Part shown: piece after piece, positions 18,220 to 30,809 of the stretch
How positions within the stretch are numbered: position 1 is the first letter of the stretch
Layout of the letters: each line of letters begins with the position of its first letter
Assembly (NCBI RefSeq): GCF_036373705.1
Contig: NC_089866.1
Location: 4,721,001 to 4,785,000 of the forward strand
Source: Amia ocellicauda
Lineage: Eukaryota; Chordata; Actinopteri; Amiiformes; Amiidae
Length of the DNA: 64,000 bases
Direction of reading: 5' to 3'
Program-made: the position numbers and the translations under genes
The notes under the pieces: model-generated
What the model saw: the letters and a program-made list of their open reading frames with translations, nothing else
What the model was told of the DNA's origin: nothing
The model's database searches: none

Positions 18220-19348
18220 CCTCTGACCAAACACCTCCGCCACGTGGCCACCGGTCTGAAGCAGATCCCACACAGCAGGAATGAACCCCAGACGCGATCG
18301 GCTGATACGCTGACAAGGAACCCTCTCGATTTGAATCACTATCTGGCATTGTGTTGGGGGTGGCTGTTGGTTTCAGAAATGCAATAAGGCAATTGTACAG
18401 ACAAGCCCCATTAAGAAATTCTCACCTGTCGTCTTTCTTACCTGTTTTTTCCCCCTTGATGAACACTGAGGAGTGAAGTTGGGACACAAATGAGATATTT
18501 GGTCTCTGAGGCTTATTCTGTAATTATTTTATTGGCAACAAATATGAAAAAATTATCACTTTCTTTTTTGGTTATAGATTAACTCATCAAGATTGCCTTT
18601 TCAAAGGGTGTTACAGGACCAGGTGGTATGTAACAAAAGCTAAAAGTGTAGCAGGTTAACGATACATATATGGACCATTACAGCTACATAAAAAGCCCCG
18701 TTATTTACCTTCACAAGATATGAAACACAGGACTGTGAACTGATAAGACTTAAATAAACCAGTTTTAAATTACTAAAACCTTCTGCATTGTAGTTCTGAC
18801 TGTCTATAGATCGTAGCACTGGTCTCAAAGGTGAAAACATGAAGAGATCACTGTTCATATTGACTCTTCCCAGATGACTTATGGCTAACATATCCTGGTA
18901 CTCCACTCTCCTTATTGGGAATACTTAACATTATTTTGAGACTCCACTGACCACATCTATGAGCCCCACTAGGAATTACAGTGTTGGGGTTCAGAGTAAC
19001 AGTTTAAAATCAACTATATATAGCACACATGCTGGGGGATAATCTTTCCTCCACTTTTAAAACAGCAATCTAAAAACCTAAAATACAATTATTTTTAAGT
19101 ACTCTGGTCTCTCGTTGAGACTGTAGATGGGGATGTTGAACCCAGATTTATGTAAAAACAAATCCCACCAAAAACAGCGTAGGTACGGGACGTAGTGAAC
19201 CTTGTCTTTGAATAAATGAATTATGTATTTTTTGGCAAGACTGGTCCACCCAAGCTGTGTGCCGTGACTCGGACGCCCACCGCCAATCTCTCCAGCGTGA
19301 ACCAGGCAGAGCAGGTCCGCAGTCTTCCCGGGCTGGAGGAGAGCAGAG
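18220..19348. other. Convergent 3' UTR/intergenic stretch, ccdc78 and antkmt
   Basis: About 1.1 kb between two stop codons of convergent genes. It is AT-rich, with AATAAA on the plus strand at 18753-18758 and on the minus strand at 18533-18528, so the two 3' UTRs may overlap. No coding exon or repeat is recognised. Confidence 0.4.
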
Positions 19349-22300
19349 CTACGGCTTTGTACGCACGTCTGGCTGGGCACTGGAGGCTTCTGCTGCCTGC
19401 TGTGTGTGGGTGCCAGGCTGGCGCTGTGCCCCCATGTTGTAGGCCCAGGTGCGGTCCGCCCCCTCGCCCTCGATGCGGTACGCTGTCCAGCCGGGGAAGG
19501 GGAAGCGGCCGGCGACCACCAGCGCGTCTGAAGACAGCTCCGTCATCAGCTTCTCCTGCAGGAGCGGGAGCTGAGACAGGCAGCGGGTCAGGGCAACGGG
19601 CGGGGAGAGCTGGCACTTCCATTCTCGTTCAAAACTGCGACCCAACCCAGTCCTTTGTGAACCTGATGCTGCCCACTCAGGATGGGACATGATCGTGCAA
19701 TGGCACCAGAAAACATAAAACTGTGTTGGAGCTCTGCAGTGTTATAAACAGTGCCTTGGAGGATCATGTTACAGGTTTCGTTTCATGAGCTTTAATGCGC
19801 AAATAAAGTACAATTCAGGAGTCCGTCCTCACCTCCTCCCCTTCGCCGCTCCAGTGCAGCAGGACGGCGGCACATTAGCATAAAACCGATTAACTCCGAG
19901 GCTGGCGCTTCCCCTCTGGCACCGTTTCTTTCATGTTATTAAAAACAGGAAATGAACTGCGAAAACCCGGCTCTCTAAGTCTGCAAGTGCAATTAGGGAC
20001 ACGAGGCACTTTCCTTTTAGATTTTTAGTTTTTTTATCACCAGAGACCCCTGTGATTTGCCTTTGGGGCATTATCTGAACAAGGTTATTAAATCATTCAT
20101 TAAAAAAAAGTGAAATGAACAGAGAAAATCTCAATTTCAACTCAGTGTGTTATATGTGGATAAGTGGCCCTTAATTACTTAACTGGCTGAAATAAATAAT
20201 ACAAATATAGGAATAAATTCCATGACTTGGAACTGCGAAGAAAGTGCCAATATTGCCTGGACTAGAGCAGGACACAAACACTGGAGGCTATGAATGACCT
20301 GAACTGACACACAAACTCCAAACAATCCCTCATTCAGAATACCACAGCCTGTGAGACACACACACACATTTACTCACCACACTAGGAGCCAGAAACACTG
20401 TGATGTTCTTACAATCAGCTAGACTGACCTGGGAGGAAAACAAAGCCGTCAGCACAATCCTCCGTACAAACCCCAGTTCAGTTGTAATTTACCCAATACC
20501 AAAACACAAACAAACTAGCTGAATTCATCAAAAATCTGATGCTAATCTTGGAGGGCACACGCCCAATTTGAGTCCGAGTGGTGGTCTTTTGGGAACCATT
20601 TCTGGACAGTCTTAATCCGACAACACTACGGTACACGACAGACACGACGGAGATGGAGACCAGCCTGGCTCACCTTCCACAGGTCCTCCCGCAGGTAGGA
20701 CACCTTCCCAGAGTGGCCGGCCCTCCAGGCGTGGAAGTTGGACAGGCGGACCAGCCAGGGGTTCAGCTCGTAGCCCACTGCCGGAGAGAAGCCCTGTCTG
20801 TAAGCCTCCAGTACCTGACCTCACGGGATTCAAAATCAGTTAAACTATCTGTCCCATCAACTTCGGTTCTCTGGGACACTCGAGCCTAATTGGGGACTTA
20901 TATGATATTCTGAGCCTCCTTTCACAGGATACACTTCAACAAACCATACAAGCTCATGGTATTATCTAAATCAACTGTATAACCGACGTAAATCGACGAT
21001 ATACACCGATCAGGCATAACATTATGACCACCTGCCTAATATTGTGTAGGTCCCCCTTTTGCCGCCAAAACAGCCCTGACCCGTCAAGGCATGGACTCCA
21101 CTAGACCTCTGAAGGTATGCTGTGGTATCTGGCACCAAGACGTTACCAGCAGATCCTTTAAGTCCTGTAAGCTGCGAGGTGGGGCCTCCATGGATTGGAC
21201 TTGTTTGTCCAGCACATCCCACAGATGCTCCATTGGATTGAGATCTGGGGAATTTGGAGGCCAAGTCAACACCTTGAACTCGTGATTCATCAGACCAGGC
21301 CACCTTCTTCCATTGCTCCGTGGTCCAGTTCTGATGCTCACATGCCCATTGTAGGCGCTTTCGGAAGTGGACAGGGGTCAGCATGGGCACCCTGACTGGT
21401 CTGCGGCTACGCAGCCCCATACGCAACAAACTGCGATGCACTGTGTGTTCAGACACCTTTCTATCAGAACCAGCATTCACTTTTTCAGCAATTTGAGCTA
21501 CAGTAGCTCGTCTGTTGGATCGGACCACACGGGCCAGCCTTCGCTCCCCACGTGCATCAGTGAGCCTTGGCCGCCCATGACTCTGTAGCCGGTTCACCGC
21601 TTTTCCTTCCTTGGAGCACTTTTGATAGGTACTGACCACTGCAGACCTTGAACACCCCACAAGAGTGCAGTTTTGGAGATGCTCTGACCCAGTCGTCAAG
21701 CCATCACAATGTGGCCCTTGTCAAAGTCGCTCAGATCCTTACGCTGCCCAACACATCAACTTTGAGGACAAAATGTTCACTTGCTGCCCAATATATCCCA
21801 CCCACTGACAGGTGCTATGATAACGAGATTATCAGTGTTATTCACTTCACCTCAGTGGTCATAATGTTATGGCTGATCGGTGTATATGGCTGCAGAGCTT
21901 GTTTAAGACAATATGAGCAGGTCGTGCCTGGGATGTGCAGATACCGAGTGGAGACGGGACTTACAATCCTGCCGTCTCCGGAGCCCAGGTCTGCGATGCG
22001 CCCAGACCGACCCTTCAGCAGCGTCATCACGTTCTTCACCTGCACCCGGCTGGCTGGGAGATAGGGAACCTGCAGGGTGAGGAAATAGCAGGTTTATATC
22101 ACAACATGATCCAAACAACGCACAGATTGTGTAGGGAAGGTGGAATAGAAACAGTTCCTTCCAAGGCAGGCAGGGTACTAGGGGACCTCTACAGCCAACG
22201 TCCGTGACAGCCTCAGGAGGGGACACACGGACGACATGGAGGAGGTCCCAGCAGAGCACTTCCTGAGAGGCGCGGGTCACGTCCTGTCTCAGGCCGCGCT

Positions 22301-22475
22301 CGTTCCCGCTCACCTGTAATCTCAAAGGCACCCTGCGGAAGCCTGGCATGAGCACGCCCACCCACACGGCGTAGGCGGTCAGCCCAGTGCCCGCCGCGAT
22401 CTGCAGAAGGCCCCCGACCCCCAGCCGCCTGTCCTTGAACTCGGCCAAGACCTCCTCCGGGGTGTCCTGGTCCAT
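19349..22475 (-). CDS. antkmt: ANTKMT (FAM173A), complete, 5 coding exons
   Basis: Adenine nucleotide translocase lysine methyltransferase, a mitochondrial seven-beta-strand enzyme that methylates the ADP/ATP carrier using S-adenosylmethionine. Coding exons on the minus strand: 22475-22314 ([10 protein letters not shown], then a hydrophobic segment [17 protein letters not shown] and [10 protein letters not shown]), 22069-21965 ([17 protein letters not shown], motif [10 protein letters not shown]), 20814-20674 ([21 protein letters not shown]), 20428-20378 ([12 protein letters not shown]), 19570-19349 ([26 protein letters not shown]). Every exon is in phase 0; the total is 226 residues (human about 235). 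The first ATG of the frame lies upstream at 22517, but an acceptor at 22482 makes 22475 the true start, agreeing with human MEQDDP. Convergent with ccdc78, as in human. A Tc1 derivative sits in the intron between the second and third coding exons. All catalytic motifs expected are present. Confidence 0.92.
21002..21884 (-). mobile_element. Tc1-like DNA transposon, internally deleted
   Basis: Both ends carry the same inverted repeat, TACACCGATCAG followed by CATAACATTATGACCAC, and both are flanked by TA, the Tc1/mariner target. The minus strand keeps the start of a transposase (paired helix-turn-helix region with [22 protein letters not shown], then [17 protein letters not shown]) and its end ([16 protein letters not shown]). 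The piece between the first catalytic Asp and the last Glu, including the second Asp, is gone, and an in-frame stop lies near the N terminus. The element is 883 bases instead of the usual 1.3-1.6 kb, so it is non-autonomous but could be mobilised in trans. It lies in an antkmt intron in the same orientation as the gene. Confidence 0.88.
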
Positions 22476-22788
22476 GCCCGCCTGCGAGGACGACACAGCG
22501 ACGTCAAAGGATCCCAACAGAACAGGGTCTGTCCCCCGAGGGCCACAGTTCAGCAGCTCAGAGGGTCCTCTCTACATCGGCAGCTGCTGAGAACCTGAGA
22601 GGAGGGCTGTGCAGTTACACGACACATTGCTACATTTGTAATCAATTCTAAGTCAAAGTAACAACTGTTTTACATATTAGAGGCAAATATTTCCAAATAG
22701 AAGCCAATACTAAGTTTGGAAAGAGCATCTGTTCACAGTGTGCAGTGCTGCCCTTTCTTCGCATATCGCATACTCCACGCAGATCTTC

Positions 22789-22862
22789 GCGCTCCACCAA
22801 TGGGATTGCTGGGATTCAGCAGATCTGCGCAGACCTGCGGCAATCTGCGCTACACGAACGCG
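22789..22862 (-). repeat. GC-rich foldback element, half copy 2
   Basis: On the minus strand this reads CGCGTTCGTGTAGCGCAG, then GCCGCAGGTCTGCGCAG and CCCATTGGTGGAGC. This is the left half of the foldback element at 12378-12530, with several substitutions. The matching second arm is missing or decayed. It lies in the first intron of antkmt, about 300 bases from the inferred first exon. Confidence 0.6.
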
Positions 22863-23150
22863 ACCTTCACTGGTACAATAATTCGTGCAGTTTTTAATGT
22901 TGACAACATTTTAAAAACTTCAAAAGGCTCATTCGTTCAATGGCGATCAACATACACAAATACCCGCGATAACCCGTGTTTCCTCAGCGCAGCAGCGGCC
23001 ACAGACCCGCACACGACACTGACACCAGCATCGAGTAACCGGGTTGTTTCAGCCGACTTCTCCTCTATTGTTCAATCGGAAAATGCTGTAATCAGTTAAT
23101 CAAACGTTTGGGAAACGAATTCGTTTTTAAAGAAATAACTTCAGACTGAC

Positions 23151-23220
23151 CTGAACCGGAAGAGGCAGCAGCGTGTGCGCCGGCCAACGAGGTCCCGGGA
23201 ACCGCCAGCTGCGAAACATG
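23151..23220 (-). promoter_or_regulatory. antkmt: Probable antkmt non-coding first exon and promoter
   Basis: A GC-rich segment ends in the minus-strand donor TTCAG/GTCAGT at 23150, and the acceptor at 22482 needs a partner. The bases CTTCCGGTT just inside the exon include an ETS core, common at TATA-less promoters. The left edge is not determined. The region 22,482-23,150 is then the first intron, containing the half foldback copy and nothing else recognised. Confidence 0.5.
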
Positions 23221-23241
23221 GTTCCGCTCTCTGTAATCATG

Positions 23242-23264
23242 ATCATCATCATCATCATCATCAT
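23242..23264. repeat. (ATC)n microsatellite
   Basis: About seven ATC/ATG-type trinucleotide units beside the antkmt promoter. Confidence 0.85.
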
Positions 23265-23289
23265 ATGACCCCACAAATAATGATGATTA

Positions 23290-25820
23290 ATAGTCTTATT
23301 ATTGGTTTGATTTTATTTATGTGTAAAAAAAACTGTTTTTATCCACTTCAGTGATATATAGTTAAAATCTTGTCTATTAAATCCATTCCTAAAACTAAAG
23401 AGCACAAAATCCCCAAAGTGATGTTAGTCACTCATAGACGTTGAATAGATGTATCAGAAAATGTTACATTTAAGACAGTAATTACAGCTACTTTTAGTTG
23501 TTTATATATGGGGTTGTACAAAAAAATCCACAATTTGTAACAGTTTTATTTAAAACCAGTGCATTAGTGTTGGTGCCCACTTTGTTTATAGTATTCCTTA
23601 ATAATAATTGAACAATGAAACAGGTTAGTAAACGTTTGGAATAATACCCAGTCTTTCAGAGGGAGTGAAGGTACACAACGCCACACTAGGTGTCGCTGTC
23701 TCACACGCGTCCTCCTGGCTGCAGGGACTACAGGCCTCATGAGAAGAATCCAAGGAATGTCTGCACAGCTTACATCGATTTCACATCAGGTTCGGTGGAA
23801 GAAAAAAGCTTTGACAATGAAATGCTATCTGACTGAAAACAATTTAACCATGACACGGCATGGGGAACGAAGCAGATGCTTTACACTTTACACTCTGAAT
23901 GCACAGCTGACACTTACACTCTCATTAGGGTGTCTGTCTTCAGGGCGACTTTTATTTTCATCTGGAAAATTATGCAAAGAGTTTCTGGTGCTGAGCATCT
24001 TCTCATCCTGAGAACCTGTGTCTTTTAGACCCTTTTGCCATCATTATGGGAGACCTGTATTGCCACGTTTTAAGCAAAATCATCCGTGTACTAAAGCTTG
24101 CGTTCTCCTTCACAATTTGCTCATGAAAGAAATCTGATTTGATCTGAGGAAAACAAAACTCTCCATAACATTTAAGTGTGGGAATGTTGATTCCTCTATT
24201 AAAAAGTCTGCTATCTGGGTTTTAACTGCAATGTTCTCAATTCCAAAATAATTACTTTCTCCTAACATAATTTAAATACCTTTCACCACACATTACATCA
24301 GATTCTAGGCTCCAATAACAATAAACACAGTGTGCTCTAACACAAAAACTTCACCTTAAACTAGCCGATTGTTTAAACAGACTATACAGGAATCAATTAT
24401 GTAGCCGAAGCTTTGGGGAATACAGGGAATACAGATTATATGATCGGTCATGGGGGCGGGGGGCACTCTGATGGGAAGCAGCGTTCATCAGTTGTTGCGA
24501 TACAGTGGGCTCCTGTACCTCACAGGGTCCCTGGGAAAGCAGAGGGAGGGCTGGGCTTGGCTGGGCCGATGCCAAGAGCGATACTGTGCCAGAGATAAGG
24601 GAAGGGGGGCGGCTTTATCTGACCAGTTGGTTAGTGGGAAAACAGCCCTGGGACCCGAGTGAGGGAGCCGCTAATGGAGCGAGTGTAAACTCCCCGGAGA
24701 AGCTCCACTGCCCATTTCCCAAGGCAGCAGTAACAGATAAGAGACGGTGACCTCTGACCCCGCATCAAAGCACTGCAGAAGCAGCTGCGCACCCCGGCCC
24801 CCTCAGACCCTTGTGTGGGTTGGAACGGCGTAATCATTTTTGAGAAATGGATTTGGCACTTCTGTCTAATTATTCCTCCTCTGAAGTCGGGGTCACAGCA
24901 GCACTTATAGCCTTTTGTTCGTGCTAAAGTAAACATTTGAGCTTATTATTATTAATAATCTTTTTTTTACTGTTTGTTTTTTTATTCTGTTTTTCTTTTG
25001 TCTGCAGCGCTGGTGCAAGTCGAGGCACACGCCCACACACGCACACTCGCTGGGTTCCTGTGGGCTTTTCACAGCCTGAATCTGGAGGCCAGAAGCCTTT
25101 GATTTAAGTGTAAGGGCTGTATTGTGTGCCAGGCAAACTGAGTAGGAAAAAAATAAGTGTTTTAGCAGCTTTGTCAACTTTTCTTTGCACAGGAAAATCA
25201 TGATCAAGTACACTTTTGTCTAAACCTCCTGCAATTAACTACTCCTGCATGGATTGGACACATCTGTTGTATACAGAGCAAAATCAATAACCCGCTGTCG
25301 TACAACCTGAAACTGTTCACCCTTGAAAAGCACCTAGGAAATTTTATAATACAATTATACAGCAAGGTCGATTTAAAAGAGGGCACAAATGCATTATGGG
25401 TAAATGATTGGTACTGTTAGCAGCATATTAACAAAATAGTTAATGATTAATCACTCTCTTCAAAAGTTGTTTTAATTATTATGTGTGAGTAATGCAGGCT
25501 TTTGTGAAGTTTTGCACAATATTCTGTGCTGGTATGGTTGTTTCATGTGGCCACTGATCTACTGCGTTGAAAGAAGGTCTTTGTTGTAAAGAGCCACCCT
25601 TAATTGATACAGTATTTACTTCACCAAACCCAATTTGCATTCGCCGGGCATTGAAGGGGAGTCTGAGAGGAAGTATGCGAGGAATGCTGTGGGAATCTGT
25701 GTTTACTTCACGTGAAGTCAATGGGGTTTCTGAGCGGCTGTGCGCTGCATGTTTGTTCATACATATTGTAATCGGAACGGACAGCTCTTATTAAAGGACC
25801 ACAGAAGGGAAGAATTTCCG
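23290..25820. other. Intergenic DNA without recognised features
   Basis: Mixed AT-rich unique sequence. The short open frames here show no conserved family and no chain of splice sites. CACTAGGTGTCGCTG at 23684-23698 is a loose CTCF-like match with one core mismatch. Confidence 0.5.
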
Positions 25821-25823
25821 AGG

Positions 25824-25961
25824 AAGGGAGAGAGCGTGTGGGAGAGAGAGAGAGAGAGGGTGAGAGAACGGGAGAGAGCAAGTACAGTGGGAGGGGATGA
25901 GAGAGGGAAGCACGGAGAGCCAGGAGACAGGAAAGAAAAGAGAGAGAGAGAGCAGCAATTG
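25824..25961 (+). repeat. Purine-rich (GA)n tract
   Basis: Imperfect GAGAGA and GGGAGAGAG runs give a strand almost without pyrimidines over about 130 bases. The frames across it are low-complexity artefacts. Confidence 0.8.
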
Positions 25962-26603
25962 AGAAAGCTAGAATGAAAAATGAAAATGGGCCCCCTATAG
26001 TATTGTGCATGGTGGGCAGCAGTGAGGTTCCCAGTTGAAGAAATGCCAATCCAGGCTATTAGTGGGGGTAATACACAAGTTCCTCATTAAGGCCAAGTCT
26101 GAGTCTTTCTCCCCCACTGGCCATGTAGGTTACAAAACCTGAATTAATCATGGAAGGTTCCGGCTTAATGAATCGGACGTAATTAAGAGTTGCGAATCTT
26201 CACGGCTGAAAACTGAAGGCTGAGCGTAACTAGGAGAGACTTTAAAATGACTCATTTTCTAACCGCAAAGAGCTCATTCACCCCATCTGAATAGTGAACT
26301 TCCTCGTGTGTGCCGGCCCTGGTCCACTCAAGGTCACGTCAATGTAGACACTAATGACATCATCCTACACCAGTTTCGTCGTTCCGTGGCGTTCCAGAAC
26401 ACAATTACATCTTAAAGCACATCCCTGCAATCTGAAGCACCTTCCACAGTGTACCTTGGTCTAAAGAAAAAAATGTCATTGAACAGAAATGAAAAAGTGC
26501 ACCTGCTCCAATCAAGTCGCCTGCATCCTGAAATACACATTTTGGCAATACTTTGTGGAACTTGTCAGGCCCTTTAAACACGCTTTGAATGGGAGAAACG
26601 TTG

Positions 26604-26735
26604 GAGAGAGAGCGAGAGAGAGGGGACAGACAGGGGAGCCGAGTGAGCGAAAGCACTTGAGGAAGGACAAGAGAAAGAGAGAGTGAGAGAGGGGGGGAGG
26701 CAAAGAGAGAGAGAGACACAGAGAGAGAGAGAACT
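26604..26735 (+). repeat. Second purine-rich (GA)n tract
   Basis: AGAGAGAGCGAGAGAGAGG and related units over about 130 bases. A shorter third tract lies at 26897-26917 and a fourth at 27497-27510, so 25.8-27.5 kb is a cluster of purine tracts on the plus strand. Confidence 0.8.
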
Positions 26736-27510
26736 TTTCTTTCCCACACTCCGAGCGGTTCCCACAGCGCACTGATAATCCCTGTCTTAATTAGGAGAGA
26801 ATTCCATCCCACACGGCCCCTGTACTGAAAAGTGCAGCTCCAAGCACAACAGGTGGAGAAGAGCTGAGGAGATTTGGCCGGATCGAGCCGCAGACCGAGG
26901 GAGGGAGAGAGAGAGGGATGGCTGGCGCTTGGAGCTCACACCACAAAGGGCAGGATGTGTGCACCTGGGCAGCCTTGGGAATGAGGAGCAGTGAGGAGAG
27001 AGAAAGAGTGGCGGGGGTCTCCAAACAGCTGGCCATACTTAGAGAGGGGCACCAGGGAAAACGACTGCAAGAGAAAATAATATATACATATATTTGGCAG
27101 TCTCCAAATGTATTCAGATCCTTGGTGAAGAGTTATATATATCAATTGCATACATATCTACTCAACACACTGTGCCTCTCCTACCCTTCACTCACTCGGA
27201 AACGCAGGCTTTAATATAAAATAAGAAGTGGCCACTACCTAGCTAATCATTTCCTCTTTGTTTGTTTGTTTGTTTCTTCTTCCTTAAGTTGATTTGAGAT
27301 CCGAGTCAATTTCTTCACAGCAGGAAAAGGAAAACAAAAGACTCGGGCAAGAGCCTGGCAGTGACAATGAAGCGAAGCCCCCCCACTGATCCTCACAGCT
27401 CTCAGCTTCCAGGCTGGGACCCCTGCGGGCATCTTCTGGTGCGCTGACGGCAGCCACCGCATACCCACCCCCTCCCTCGCTCAGCCACATTAAAGAGAGA
27501 GAGAGAGAAA

Positions 27511-30500
27511 ACACCCAAAACAAATAAACAATCAATCGATAAATAGATAAGCAAACCGCAGAGAGATCCCAGAATGCACATGGTAACCTGATCCATTTCA
27601 GTCTCTTCTGGGGAAGGAGAGAGCGGCTAGACTAGGTAATTACAGGATTAGGGGCAGAGGTTAGAACAGCTGCCTGAACGGTGTAAGGGCCCGGCAAAGA
27701 TCACGCACACGCACTCGGATTCTCCATTGTGCGGCGCCCGCACAAAGCACACAGAGAGAGAGAATGGCAGCGTGAAAACCACAACATTTCAATGGCAGAG
27801 AGCTGCTGAAGAGGGAACAGGTGGGTCTTGTCCTAGATTCTGGGAGTGGGGCCAACTGACTCATCAGTACCTTCGAAACCCCTTGTTTTGCAGTATAGAA
27901 AGCACAAGGAGCCGTGGCATTCGTGGTATTCGATGTTTTTGACTGCTGTCTTCGTTAGCGGCGTGTCTCACTCAGGGGTCAGGCGAGGTAGAGCTTGCCT
28001 AAGTACTCTGCAGCAGTTAGTCCTCTGAGAAAAGCATGAGATGAGAACTGCTCATAACAGTTCAAAAGCATTTAAAAAACGAGGTGGATAGTTCCCCAAT
28101 TCACCCCGATGAGGCCTCCTTACCAGGCAGAGAGTTTGCCAGGCTGCAACTCGTCCGTCTACAAGAGCAGGCCAGTGACAGGTGCACTGAGGTAAACAAA
28201 TCGCTGAAACCCACCTACACTGTGCAAAGAGACCCCCTGTTTGCTGGGTTCAGCGCTCTCCTCTGCAGAGAGAGATGTCAGGACATTCCAGACAGATTAA
28301 GCTCAGGCAGGAGACATTAAACACACGTGCACGGTACCTTTCATAGCCTGCCTGCAAACATGGGGAACACAAGAGGGAATTTAGACAGCAGGAATAACCA
28401 GTGCTGCTGGGATCTACCTGGAACAGCATTAAAGAGCACGTTCAGTCCCTATGAACATATTTATTAGGTAACTGAGATCTTCTTCACATGGCTAAGAGGC
28501 AAGACAAACAGGTTGGCTTCCTGAGAAGAAGAAAAACCAGGTCACTGGCTTCAAAAGCAGCAGGTTAGAGGAAACCCAGGAGGAACAGATGTGTCTTCAG
28601 TTAAGACAGGGACAAGGATAGGGTCTGGGCCTCTTCGACAGTAACTGGCTTAGTTCCAGCGTGCGGGAGAGGTGTAGCGCTGGGAGCCCCGGCTGAGAGT
28701 GAACGGTGCCGCACAGAAACGGGGGAGCACATGCGCCACCTGGGAGCACGGTCCCCCGATGCGAGTGTGAATCGGGAACAAAGCGGAAGAGTTCATTATA
28801 CAGAATAGCTCGTAGCTGACCATCCATAACAGGGCCGTGTTGCATTTGCACAACATCTACAGTGGCACATAGAATAGTTTTGACCTGAACTACTTTCAGT
28901 GCGTTCCACCTGCGTGCTTGTGATTCAGTGAATACAAGGACTGTGGGAGAGAGGTATCTGATACGCAGCTACTTCCTAACCCCTGCACACTCTTCCATTC
29001 GGCACAGAACGGCAATAGGTCACACTGCCGGCAATGCTGAGGTCATCGGCTGCTTTGATATCATTTGGAAAGCTTTTGACCTGTGGGGGTAAAGTTGAGA
29101 ATAAATATCCCTCTTGGTAGAGTCTTGATAGAAAAATAAAAAGTGGGTTTGCAATCACCTGCCTAAATTGCATTTTCACAGTTTTGGTGACCTTACAGTG
29201 CGGCCCACTACACACTGTCAGAGGTAAGTGAACAAATCTCTGGTCTCTTTGGGACCCCTTCAACTTCAGATGTCTTCTGAAGTAAATCCCCTGGATTATA
29301 ATCTCATACCTTCACATCTCGCTTTCTGAGTTTTTTAACTTTTCGTCCTTCTGCGATCAGGAGACGTAGACATGGTTTGCCCTGACGTCCGCTGTGGGGA
29401 GGCTGTGATCCTGACGCTGGGTATTGGGTGGGCGAGGGTGCAGAACGTAGGCAGCTGTGTGTGGGGGGGGGCAGGAGGAAGGGGGCGGTTGGGTGATTTG
29501 CGCTGCCTGTTCCGATTCCTCTCCTCTGGCTGCATTTCGGTTGTGATCTTTTCTCTTCTCCTCTTTTGGCGGGAAACCTAGCCATTGCCTTCTGCTGCCC
29601 CTCCGGCCCCCCCATAACCAAGCCCATTTCTCGCCTCTTTAATCCTTTTGTCCCCCCCGCTCCCCCCCCACAATGATTGATTCTTTCTCCGCATTCTGGA
29701 GAGGATTACAGCCATCTGCAGCCTCTTGAGGAACAAAAGTGGCCCTCTCGCAATCACCCTGGCTCTTCAGAGGGATAACATGCCCACACAAATACACTCT
29801 GCCCTTCTTCCGCAACCCCTGTCAGCGCTGATGAGGCCAGGCGCCGACCTCCGCTGTCAAAATCAAGGTCACCCCCGGGACCACGCTCAATTCCCCCGAC
29901 GATCGGAGAGGCCTGGCACCGCGGAGCAGAGAGCCGGGAGTGAATGGCCGATGCTTCCCTGCTTGGATATCAGCCCCCCCGATGAGGGCCACCTTTATCC
30001 GTCAAATCCCCGAGGGGTTGGGGACTCTGTGGTTCGAGTCACAGTTCAATGCACTAGATTTAGTCCCCGACGATGAGGCAGGACTCGGGGGCCGAAGAAC
30101 GCATTCCACCCAGTGCTGACTCCCAGTGTTTCTCTCTGTTTTGTCTTGCTTGGACCTCCTGCCGACATAAGCCCTGACAGCCTTGACAGCAGACCCCCGC
30201 CAACACCGCAATGTCAGGCAAGCCCAGGCAAATCTGATCACGGTTCAGTGAAGTGAGCAGAAGAGCGGCCCCAACCTTAACGACAGCCTACGCTTACTGG
30301 GGACTCTAACCCTAACCTTATATCAAAATGACACCCTGAATGGAGACTTTAAACTCTTCTCCATTGTACTACATCAATAGGTTACCTGCCTCTCATTAAA
30401 ACTTACTACTGTCAAATTTGCTAATTGCTGGTGTCCCACAGAGTTTTAGAAAAAAGGTATGTGAGCAAACTAAAATATTAAATAAATACATAGTTCCCAA

Positions 30501-30629
30501 CTCTGGCTTGACGTACTGCATACATTTTTCTGCTAAGCAGGTATGAGTTAGTCTTGAAAAGGTTGGAAATCACTGCTGTGTTGTTTTAGTGGGGAAATAA
30601 CATGCACAGAAATCAAACCGGGGAAACAT
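27511..30629. other. Intergenic DNA without recognised genes
   Basis: Moderately GC-rich in 29.3-30.2 kb with poly-C runs. No conserved protein frame, tRNA or rRNA signature is seen. Confidence 0.5.
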
Positions 30630-30809
30630 TCATAAGAAACATAAGCACGTAAGAAAGTGATCCAAGGATCCTATCCAGTCTGTTTTTGAATTTTCCCAAA
30701 TTGTCTCTTCAGCCACATCGCTGGGGAGTTTGTTCAGATTGTGACGCCTCTCTGTGTGAAGAAGTGTCTCCTGTTTTCTGTCTTGAATGCCTTGAAGCCC
30801 AATTTCCAT
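30630..30809 (-). mobile_element. CR1-like LINE 3' end fragment (a)
   Basis: On the minus strand it carries GGAAATTGGGCTTCAAGGC, GACACTTCTTCACACAGAG and a short tail of CTTACG/CTTATG repeats. The translation keeps a reverse transcriptase C-terminal pattern (RRHFFTQRGV). Only the last 180 bases of an element are present (5' truncated). Confidence 0.7.

Noticed and set aside
22473-22517. Upstream ATG for antkmt at 22517
   Set aside because: An acceptor (CTCGCAG) ends at 22482 between this ATG and MDQDTP. Human ANTKMT begins at the equivalent of the downstream ATG.
25708-26812. Ser/Leu-rich minus-strand frames at 25.7-26.8 kb
   Set aside because: They are translations of the GA/CT tracts, without any conserved motif.
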